This document shows, piece by piece, positions 12,801-24,800 of a stretch of 27,183 nucleotides of DNA (position 1 is its first letter; each line of letters begins with the position of its first letter). A program made the translations under genes and the position numbers. The stretch comes from Mnemiopsis leidyi (taxonomy: Eukaryota > Ctenophora > Tentaculata > Lobata > Bolinopsidae). The stretch lies in contig JH153009.1 of assembly GCA_000226015.1 (NCBI GenBank), positions 29,676-56,858 on the forward strand, in the 5' to 3' direction. Below the pieces are notes generated by a model. It was given only the letters and a program-made list of their open reading frames with translations, did not search any database and was not told where the DNA came from.

Positions 12801-15800
12801 GGTGATATGGGCGGAACCGAACTACCGTGCTATAAGAGCTGCAAACGCAGACGGCACTGCACCTCGGGATGTCGTCCGGCAAGGTGGGTTATCGCTCTCT
12901 ACCACAGTAGTTTATGTGTAGCTTGTTAACAGTGAATGTGTGCGTGTCTTTTAACTCCCGTCTTAATGTGTTGTTTGGTTGTGTGGGATGCTATCGGGAA
13001 ATTTTGTCGGCGTCTAATTCCTGTCTTCTAGTAAGGATAAGCGTCGTCTTGACGACGAGTAAAAACTTGCGTCGTCCTGACGACGAGTAACAATTCAGGT
13101 TATCAGATGATGAGAGCCCAGTTTGACGGCTCTGATCCCCGAGTCGTTCTTCAGATTGGTAGGTTTTCTGTTTTCTTGTTGATTTCAACTGCTAATACTC
13201 GCTACGAATTAACGAGCTTTTGTCTGGCTATCACCTTTTCGTAAAAGATTATATTTTCTGACGTTTTAGATGATTCAGCCCATATTCTAATTTTCTGACT
13301 GATCTTGAACAATTTGCAAAATTCTAATGTTTGGCACATGATGATTAAACAGTAAGTACCTTTTTTGTAATACACAAAAAAATAGACTCCTAATTCTATG
13401 GACGCCTCCACATTTTATAAGTTGGATACCCTTTCGTGAACCCTTTTGATCTTTTCGTCAAGAAAATTGATCTATTTTGTACTCGTCTAAATTTTTTACT
13501 TATCTTATCTATGTTGTCGAAGTTTCTCTTCTCTTGCTGAAGTTGTTATCTTTGTCGTTTTCTGCTGAAACTTATGTATGGATCTATTTTGTTGTTTTTT
13601 AAATGTCATTTTTCCTTTTACCATACTGTAAATGAACCGGCTACCTGCTACGTTTGATGAAATCTAATGGCATTATCATGTGTGACTTGATCATTAAATT
13701 ATTGACTCAATTGAATAATCCAACATCTAGCAACAAAGCTCAAAGAGCCCAAATTCATTATTCTGATCATGTAAATTAATTCAATTGAGCGTTCATTTTC
13801 TTCTTCTCCTTCAAGCACTGTAAACAATTTTACATAATGATTTACAATCTACCAGTCTTTCACCTAGCTATTCTTTTATAGCTACACTCGAATTGCCAAA
13901 GCAGCCATTCTTTACTCACATTGATCAAAAGTTATGATTTTAAAGTTGATGCTCGTAACATAATCCCCAGGGGATCACAATTTTAGGAGATCAAATCGAA
14001 TAAATCAAATTAAGATTTTTAAGTATATGATTAGTAACAAATAATCGTGAACATAATCGTTCATTAATTTACATTTGAATGTCTTCCTAACCTCCCAAGT
14101 AACACACAGACGGTAACACCGAGTTTTCGTCAGGCGGTGGCATTATAACGAGTGTCGGTTACGATTGGGTAAACAAGGTCATCGTCTGGCTGGACTCATT
14201 GTTAGGGATATTCGTCTCTTCTCTTGACGGGTAAGACTATCCAGGTTACAATGACGACATGTTGCTACAACAGACATATTACCATGATGATTAAGTTGAC
14301 TAAATAGCTAAGTTGCTTAAACGTCCTTGTTAACATGACGGCCAAGTAAAAATGTATCTCTTTTCAACTCTTCGACGTGTCCAAGTCGTTTACCAGTGAG
14401 CCCGGCAAAAATATAAACGGCCGAGGAAGACCCTACCCCAACCCTGCCCCAACCCTGCCCAAGCCCTGCCCCAACCCTGCCCCAGCCCTGCCCCAGCCCT
14501 GCCCAACCCTGCCTCGGCTGTATTCAACTCAACTTTCCCCAGGACTCATCGTGTAGGAGTGTACGCTGACTTGGAGGAGACTGGGATACTGAGTAACGCT
14601 GAGAGTCTTGTCGTCAATCCGCACCGCGGGTGAGTCCGCTGTTTGTTTCTTGGGCCATCATCATTGTTATCTCGATCTCCTGGAAGAGGCCAAACTTTTG
14701 TTTTGTTTTCTTGAAAAACTTCCTAATCAGGATTTAACAGTCAAATGTTCCTTTCAAATCTAAATGATCTTTACAACAGGGAAGTGTACTGGACGGTGTT
14801 TGACTACACTGGAGGGAACTTGGCTGGAGTGTATTGTTTACCTCTTCGTTCTGGAGCTACTCCTTCCAAGATAACCACTAGGACGTTAACCGAACCCAGG
14901 AGGTAGGTCTCTTGTGGAAACTGTCGTTACTTAGAGTTAGTGGGTACAGCTGAGGTCATCGGAAAGAAATTGACCCTTTTCAGAATAACCGCTTGATGAA
15001 TTCGAGCCCTTTAGTTGCTTTAACTATAAGCCACAGAGCTTGTTAATGGCCCGACTAAGATTATTTATCATCTCAGCTTGACAGTGGACATCCGAGAGTC
15101 GGTCTTGTACTACAGTTACCGAGACGGAGACAACTATTACATTTCGGCACTGGATATCGCTGACGGGTGTAGCGCTGCTGCTACCGAGATCAACAATTTA
15201 ATGTTGCCTGGCAACATGGCTGCTACTAAAATTGACGTTTCGGGTGAGCAGATATAGTTTTAGTTTCGATTATAATATCACCCTGTTCGATCGGTTTTAG
15301 ATTCTTAGTTACTTAATTATCAAGTGTTTAACACTTAGTGTTATATATGAATCAGAAAATATTCGCTCTTTCATAACGGCCCTAGCCCCTAAAATCTTTG
15401 AAATCCCCCAAAAAATCTTTCAGCCAATCAATTAGTCCTTTGAATGGTAGACTAAACACTATACCCGAGCCTCTAAAAACAAACGACCACATCTAACCGG
15501 CAGTCCTAGTAACCACAGTAACCATAGTAACCATGTTTTACTTTAAGGGGATCTACTATACTTGGTGGACTCCTCTGACGTGATACAAGTGAACAAGTAC
15601 AGCGGGGAGAGAGTAGGATCTATCACTGTTGAGTTTGATAGTATGCTTACTGGGCTGAAGGTTATACATAAAGACCAGCGTCCTAAAGGGTAAACTATAC
15701 AGAAATTTTGTTTCTTACTTAAACTTAGCTCCGGAAAATATATAAACAAGCATGTCAGAGCACGACTGTTCTGTATTTTATAAATTGATTGTATAATGCA

Positions 15801-18800
15801 TTGATTGTATGATCGTTAATGCAACCAACATGTGTCGTTCGACAGTAACTTGCCCCGTTTCCTAAGTCAGCCAATCTTTACTCCAGGATATTAGAAAGAT
15901 CATGTGCTGCTGAGACGAAACTCTTGTCTTGTCCAGTGTCCGGAGGTGTTATTACTCGAGTATCCGCTAGTGTTTTCACTTCTCCTCACATCAGGTTACT
16001 TGGCAACCATCTACCTGAATTATTATGTACATAGTTACTTATAGCAGGTTTTACAGTCATTTAGCAACTTGTAATTTATAGTTGTTTGTTGGAAAGATCT
16101 AACCTAGCTAGTCCTTCATTGTATATTCTGTCATAAAATGTAGCACTGTGTCTATGGCAAGGCAGCAGCAATAACTAAAATTAGTAACCAACAATAAAAT
16201 TCTATGTTTCTTCTTCTTTCCAACTGAAATAGTACGATTATCATTCGCGTTTTTTAATTTTAAATTTAAATTTTTTTAAATTTTAAATTTAAATTCTAAT
16301 GAACTTCTCTTGCAGCACGTGCGGCGCGGCAACAAGCACGTGCACGGTAGATCTTACAGAGCAGATCAGTGGCCTGTGTGTCGGAGAGAGCACCTGTTCT
16401 ATACCCCTCATCGGCAATGTCGGACACTGCACAGGCTTATCGGGACAGGTGGGACGGGAATGTTTTTACTGTTTTTGTATTGGGACGGATCTTTCTGTTA
16501 TTACTTATTGGGGCCGGCTTTTATATTCATCATTAAAATCAAATTCGACTCGATTTCAACATTTGCTTTTTTCATACGTGAACAAGATGCCTTACAAAGT
16601 AAGTAATTATCAATTGATTTAAGACTCTTCATATCCGTAAGTCAAAACCCTGCTTCAGATATTAGAGGTTTTGTGGGAGTGTGACAACGGGAACACAGCA
16701 TGTGACCGGCCCGGTTACTGTGACAACGGCCTCTGTATCGCTGACTCTGTTACCAACACCCCTCACTGTCTCTGTGATGAGATGCTGACGTTTAACGAGA
16801 CAACTAACACGTGTTATCGTAAGTTTTCATTACATGCTTTTGTAATAAGGCAAATAAACACGATTTTATTTGTTACATTTCAATTTTAATTTCTCTTTTT
16901 TGCTTTTGGTACCCTTCTAGAAAACATTTCTTACTGTACAAAATATCCAGATGGAGACTACGAAGTGATAATATCTCTATACGGACGATTAGCTAGATAC
17001 CTCTCTGAGGACAAGAGGTCTACTACCATCGGGGTGAGAGGATTATGTACTACGGTCATTAATCAAACCAGGCCGAATGATTCTGCGGGTTTTCTCAAAT
17101 ATATTTGTTTTAGAATCTCTGCTACTGTAACGACGTAACGTTATCTCAGTTTATTACCTAACCACACCTAATCAGGGACTGAACGTGCTGCCTGGCAGAG
17201 CAGGAGGGTTCTCTTTGGTTGCTGCACGTGCAGATAATGTGTACTGGTGGAACAATGTTACACGTGCACTTTACTCCGATACCAAGCTGGTTGATGAGGA
17301 CACTGCTGTCGTCATAGCCGGTAGGGTGCCGTGTTAAAAGAATAAAGATCTTATCGTTTTGTTGTTGTATTCAGACCCCAGCCTGATCAATTCAAAATAT
17401 TGGTTTAAGGACGGCCAATTACCAATTCAAAATGAAATATTGAGAATTTTTGATCAATTTTAGATAATTATCATTTTATCGTTTATTCCAGAGGATGTGG
17501 ACATCACCTCTTTGGACGTTGACTCAGCAGGACAAGTATGGGCCGTCTCCAAGGTAACAGAAACTCAATACGCAATCCGGATCTACCTGCCTGGTTACAG
17601 GGCTACAGTCCTGACTGGCACCATCTTGTCGCACGTGCGCGTTGTGCCTTCTCTTCGTCTCCTCTTCTACGTAGAACAGCCCTCCTCTGATCAACCTGTT
17701 GTTGTTAAGAAGAAGGTTATGGACATAGGATCTTATCCTATCGAGGTTGGTCTTTACTGTAACTTAACAATAACAACTTAATTGACGTTAAATTTATCAA
17801 TGTTAATCGACTTGTCCTTGAAGACTGAAGCCATGTCTTATAAATTGTCGACATGACAATTGTCACCATGACAACTGTGATCATGACACTTGTCACCATG
17901 ACAACTGTTACCTCTCAGATATACACTTTGCGAGATGGTTCTATAAACAGCATGGCTGTTGACACGGTTCTCGGACGATTGTACGTCGTGCTAGATTTCG
18001 GAGACATTAAGGTTCTTGATCTTGACGGTGAGCAATTTTACAATTTTTTACATTTCATCTTGTTGGAGCAGTATCTTCTTGGATACTGTTGTAGTAAGCA
18101 CCGAGCTAAAATCCGATGAATTACAATTAACCAACCACAACTATTTTTTCCCGTATCTTGCCATTTGGGCCTGACACAATGAAAGCGGCCGCAATTCTTG
18201 TTTTGGTGCAGTAAGTGAATCACAACCAGACAAATTCCATTTTTTAATGAAAGCTCTGTTCAGGTAACGAGCAGGACACAATACCAACATCTCGTGTGAC
18301 TAACTCTACCATCACTTCAATAGTCATTCCAGACAAGTAAGTCACTTCAATAGTCATTCCAGACAAGTAAGTCACTTCAATAGTCATTCCAGACAAGTAA
18401 GTCTCTTTAATAGTCATTCCAGACAAGTAAGTCACTTCAATAGTCATTCCAGACAAGTAAGTCACTTCAATAGTCATTCCAGACAAGTAAGTCTGCGGGT
18501 TTAGTTTCGATATCATTTCACTTTACCCAACCTCGCAGTTTACATGTTTATTGGGGATCAACAAATTTTTCACTGCATTTATCCAATTTCATTTCAACAA
18601 TTCGAACAAATTCCACCAACACCAAGTAGAATACGGCAATATCAATTTTCAGGTTCGTTGTCTTGGGAGCAGATTCAGGAGTTCACAAGATCAGAAAAAC
18701 GGGGGACCCAGTAAAGACAATATTCAAGAGTGCCAGCAACACTCCACTTACTGTCCAGCTAGCTTATACTTCACAGGGTTCGTTACCATGACAACTAGCA

Positions 18801-21800
18801 AGACCACAAGCAATAGCAATCAATCTTATAACATGGTTGTTATGAACTCACATCGAGGATTTTCTGAAACAAGACGGCCAAAAAATCCTGCAAACTTGTC
18901 CCTAGTACACGCTTAGCGAGCAGCACTTTGAGATAATGCGAGATCAACCTGAACTGTATACAGCACACCTAACCCACCTTATTTACACAATATATGATTT
19001 CTCTATATTGATATAGATATTAACTTGACAATTACGATTGTAGTTTAAGTTTAATAAATTTGTATTCCTTGTATTGTATTCCTTGTATTCCTTGTATACC
19101 CCCAGAAACACTGGCCGGATGTGACGAGTGTCCCTACTTCTGTCTCCCTGGTGACGCTGACGCTGTCTCCTGTTTGTGTCCGGATGGGTATCCCTATGAC
19201 TCTGCCTCTAATAGCTGCAGTGAGTAACCCTAGTGACGTGTTGATAGCGTGAAGTCTACATTATAAATAGCATTTTAATGTTGAAAATCTTCGATATTCA
19301 GAAATTTGTTTAACCACAAGTTTTCAAAATTCAAGACTGGAACGCAACATGAAATTATTTGACCATGAAAATAACCCAATAAAACATATAACTGTAAAAG
19401 CCTGGGTACAGGTGTAACTTACTAAGTATTCGATATGCAGAGATTTCTTAATTTTAACTCGATAACCATCAAAATCTGAACATATGGACTAACCCCGGGA
19501 CCCTGTACAGACGGACTGTGTATGGTGGACAATGGAGGGTGCAGCCAGGTCTGTAACGTTACCCGAAGTAGGGCTGGTCAGGAAGTATCCTGCTCCTGTC
19601 ACTCGGGTTACTTCCTCGCTGCTAACGGCCAGGACTGCTTGGGTAAGATGATGCCGGGCTACATGAGGGGGCTATATTGAAAAATATTGGGAATAACCTG
19701 AAATCAGAACGGGGAAACGATAGCTTTTTAAATTTTGGAATTTTCTATATTAGAGTTTACATTAATCGCAAAGACCTGTTAAGATGGCTGAACAATAAAG
19801 TATGATATTGTTCCAGAGTCGGATGACTTCCTCCTAGTAAACGTGGACGGTAACTTGTATAATTACAACACGGAGAGCTCCTCAGCGGGAAACCAACCAG
19901 TACCAATAGTTCAGGTACGATTTCCGGAAACTTATAGTTTGGTGTACTAATAGTTTACTTTTAACATACTCAACTTAGTTCAGGTAGGATTTTTTGGATT
20001 TTCTTGGACATGGTAATAGTTGACATTTAAAATTTGAATTAATCATCGTTAAACTTGAAATGGGTTACAAGATTGGTGTGATAATTATAATTGCTATTCA
20101 GTTTCGATTTAATTTATATATTGCAGGGACTAAATCATTTCGATTTCCATTACGGTCGCCGAGAAATGGTTTGGTATAACACAGTCAAAGAAGCTATCGT
20201 AAAAGGAAACTCCACGAGAAATCAAATTATTCACAAAGGTCAGGTTAACTCTCCTTTGTATTAAATTAGGATGGATGTTCTCCTTGACAGATTTAAACCG
20301 ACAAACGTCTTTATAACAAATTGAACTAACCTTGGATCATTTCAGATCCTAACGTCACAGATGTAACGAGTATTGCGTACGATTGGGCTGCTGAAAATGT
20401 CTACTTCATTGAAGGCTCAGAAAGATCAAGAATAGGTCTCACAATTATATTTAATTGTTGGTCTTCATGTTCTGTTTAACTTTAAAACTGAGGAGGGCTA
20501 GAACGTAGTCCAGCTTCATAACAAATAACATGCTGTTTCTCAATGAACTTTCCACCAGGGGTCGTGGCTGTGAGAGCTACTATTTCCAAAATCCTCATGA
20601 CGTTTGGACTCAGCCGGGCTCGATATCTACATGTTCATCCAAGAGAAGGGTAAGCTTGGAATAGTCTAGAATTGGCAGTAAAAATTCTAAAACTTTTAGT
20701 TAGATATGAGCCCTTAAACATCTTATACCATGACAACGCCTCGGCTCTAATAGCAACATATAAATTGACAACATTATACCATAAAGTTATATAAAAACGC
20801 ATAAGAAACCATAAGAACGCGTTATCAGGCTGCTGGTATACACGACATATAACGGTTCCCAGTACGAGATACAGATGGCAGACATGGACGGTAAAAACAG
20901 ATTGACTCTCTACACACTGCCTTCTGAGCCTCAGGGCTTCGCTCTGGATACCGCCACTAACAAGTATGTTCTAAAGGATTAATCATGTAAAATGAAGTGT
21001 TAGCAATAGTCGATAATACACCAAATCTCAAAATATAGTAAAAGCTCTTAATAAAATTATCTTGTTTTAATGAAACCTGCCCTAGGGTGTACTGGACAAA
21101 CAACTCGAAGAGCATTATGAGCGGAGATCTAAACCGAACTGAGGCAGTTTCCTTCATGACCACCGTCTACAACCCCACGAAGATCACAGCATACGGTGAT
21201 CAGGTCATCTGGCTTGAAACTGACGGGTTTGTGATCTTGTTTTCTAAGTCCTTACTTTCTCTTGCAACAAAAAGTCCGCAATTTGAGTTTGATGCATTTA
21301 GACAATTTTTCCTATAAGGTCATGTTTGATCTCCCGTATTAAAACCCTTCAGGCGACTGTGGAGATTCAAGCCCGAGAGTGGTGTAGAAAATATCGGGAA
21401 TTTTGTCCGGGGCCGGAACATCGAGATCAAGTTTTACACCCCCCTTAAATTTGCAGGTGAGAAGTCGTAATTAAAGAAGACGTTATTAAAATTCTATTTT
21501 ACCTTTTACCCAAGTTGCCATGAACTGAAAATACTTATTTTCATAAGTAAGACCAATCATTGTAAAAGTATCACTCTCAGTTGGAAACAGTTGTAGCGGA
21601 GTAAACTTCGGGTGCCAGGAGTTTTGTTTCGGAAAGCCGGATGAAGAACCGGTTTGTGGGTGTGGAGGGGACGTCCCCCTCAGTACCGATAGGAAGAGCT
21701 GTGGAGCTGACCCTCTCCTTCTCGTGTCCGGTATGTTTGTGTAGGTCAGGACTCAGGGTGTTTTGATGTTTTGAAGTTTTGAAGTGTTACTCATAGATTG

Positions 21801-24800
21801 TAGTCTAGCTTGGAAAAGAAATTCTGTACTTGTGTCTTGTATGTTTGTGTTGGCCGGGGTCTTTTGTCGTTAAGTTTTTGTAGTTTTAGTCTGTAGCTTA
21901 GCTTGGAAATGTTGTACGAGCTGTACTGTGCAAGTCGAACATGAAGAATCGTGAACCCTGAATCGTGATCTTTGACATCTTTTATTATTTAACATTTTAA
22001 CCATAATCCACCTTATTAAGTTCAAGTTTGCGTTTAAAATTGTTGATTTTTTTTATTTTTATGAAATTTATTCTACTTTTTCTAAAATTGTTATCAATAT
22101 TTCTTCCCAGGTACGACTGAAGTGATGGCTGTCAACATTAAAACAAAGCAAGTACAGACGGTTCTGACTGATCTCAAACAGGCTGTTATTGTGGACTACG
22201 ATCTCCAGGTAAATTTCTGGAGGTTCTTCAATTTATTTTACTTAAAATGGAGGAGTATGATTTGAAATAGTTTCCTCTCAAAGGGAAATATTTATATAAA
22301 AGACTCCTCTATTTCCTTCAACGCAGATTACACTGGAAAACCATTGAAATGAGGATTAAAATGTAACCCTCTTTTTTCTAAAGCTGGAATACCTGGGTCT
22401 CTACTTCTCCTGTAAAATATTTGAACCCCCTACCAGGATCAGAAGTACTACTGGACGGATGTTAAAGAAAACAAGATTTACAGATCGGATATGAGCGGGG
22501 AGAACAGGGAGGTGGTCGTCGAGAATGGACTCGTGGTTAGTATTTCATTCAAAACATTTCCTTGTGTTCAAGTTGATAGGCTGTCTCTTTAAAAAAGTAT
22601 AATCGTGTTTGATTTAATTATTGTTTTTATTTTGCCACTCTGTTCATCTATCCTGCTCTAACTAGACTTACCGTAAATTTTATTTCCAAATCGACAGACC
22701 CCAGACGGTATGGCAGTAGATTGGATCAACAGGAACTTATACTGGTCAGATTCTCACACCAGCAGATTTGAAGTTGCCACCCTGGATGGGAAGTATCGCA
22801 GATCATTTTACATAGCGAAACTGGACAAACCCAGAGGTTAGTAGGTATAATTTTGTCCAGAAGACAAATTTCCGCGTTCAAGTGAGACAAACTTGCTCCA
22901 TTTATCTGCTGGAAACTGCTTAGTATTTCACATCTATTCAAGTTTTTTATCCTCTTAAATTTTTAACCAACTTGGATAAAACCAGGTATTTGCGTGGATC
23001 CGATAAACAGCTACATCTACTGGGCCGACTGGGGGACGTTCCCTTTCATCGCTAAGATGGAGCTGGACGGCACTAGTAAGTGTTTTAGATGCATTCGTAA
23101 CCATGGCAACAACAGCGAAAATAACGAAAAATCAGTCACTAGTTTTATCTTTAAAATTGCTGTTTTTTAATTAAGAATTTTATCTGGTTATGTGGGTGAA
23201 ATAATATGCTTATAGTATAAACCAATACAGTATAAATCATCGCTCGTCTTGAAATGGATTTATAACACATTATACTCCGATCAGATGTGGAGGTATTAGC
23301 GCAACAAGGCCTGGCCTGGCCCAACAGTTTGAGTATCAACCTGGAGACGGGGCAGCTGGTCTGGGTTGACGCTAGCAGAGATCTGATCGGCATGATGAAC
23401 GTGGACGGTACTGAAATGCAGGTGAGGTATTCAGGAAGTTCCTGCCAAAGGATATTAAATTTATTTACATTTGAGATTTTCTGAGCCCAATTCTCTTGAA
23501 TTTGGATGTCTAAGGAGATGTTTTAGTAGCCATTAAGGAAAGAATGTCTAAGGAGATGTTTTAGTAGCCAATAAGGAAGAAACCGTTAAGTTAAATTCTC
23601 GGCCAGATAAAGGCGTTAAATCGGTTATCACGGCATCAAAAGTGTTGGTGGTTAACTGATATTGAAATTATAGTGTGTATACTGACTACTATAGCTCAAA
23701 CTAATTAATCTCGTATAAAACACGCACACTCATATTTGCAGTGTCACGCTGGCACTTTTCCACGCATTGCCGTGTCAAATTACAATACAGCCGTTGTATA
23801 CTTCCCACGCTCTCGGCTTGATTATAACGATTCAAACTGACAAACTCAATCGCACATTCCACGGCACACCGTATCGTACACACTGTTTGACACGGAGCCA
23901 ATTTGAAACTTAACTGCCCAATACGCAGCTCTCGCTCTAATCACGTGACAAGACCTCACGATCTGTTGCGCCAATCACGAACAAGGATCACGCGCTTCTC
24001 TCCAATCAGAACACTGTTTTACATCACGTGACAAACAGCGCAACCTAATTGGACGTTATTTATTCGTGGTGTTTTATATAGAATAAAGACTTGCACTTGG
24101 GGCTTATCAAAAATAACACACTCCCTCGCTTCGCTCGGTCGTGTGTTATTTACGAATAATACACTCGCCATAGCTCGTGTATTATTCAAACATAACGAGC
24201 GCTACGCGCCCGTTATGTTATAAGATAATCCCCGGCGTGCGCATCTTTATTCTATATATACCATTATTTCACAGATTCTGTCCTCTTCACACGTCGAGCA
24301 TCCTTTCTCTATCGATCAGTACCTCGGGACTATCTTCTGGAGTGACTGGTATGTTTACATCTTGATATTAACCAACTACAGATTGGAATCCGAGTGTCCC
24401 TCAAAATATAAAATATAGAATCATAGATATCATCATATAGATAGATCGTAAAAGTACGGGCGCCTTTCAAATCAGATTCACGTATTTTTTAATCATGTTT
24501 ATGTTATTTTTATCTCAGACACGTGCGGTTTATTATGAGTAGCCTCGGGCGAGTACAGTATGGTAAAAACTACATTAACCGTCGCTGGCCTTAAGTTCTT
24601 TCGTCTCCTGTAATTGGCCAGTTACATTGTAATTACATGGCTGTTGAGTGTTGAATATACCGAAGTGAAATATGTGTTAAATGAAAAAAACTACCCCTAA
24701 AACGTCAGGTACAAAAAGAGTGTGATGGCGTGGGAATACCCAGACGGAGAACCTACTATGTTTTTACCTACCGAAGACGAGCTGCAGCACGGCATCAAAG

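Noticed and set aside
12759..12801. Earlier acceptor for exon 19 (TTTTCTAG at about 12759)
   Set aside because: It would put the [18 protein letters not shown] blade out of frame; the later CTTCCAG gives phase 0 as required.
18551..18916. 121-codon plus-strand frame across exon 34
   Set aside because: Shadow frame; the receptor frame ([15 protein letters not shown]) is the one that splices and matches a propeller strand.
23151..23393. Minus-strand frame opposite exon 49
   Set aside because: Shadow of the real YWTD exon, no splice or domain support.
23701..23901. Minus-strand cysteine-containing frame near the promoter-like cluster
   Set aside because: No domain match or start context; CCAAT/E-box features nearby are better explained as regulatory or repeat sequence.
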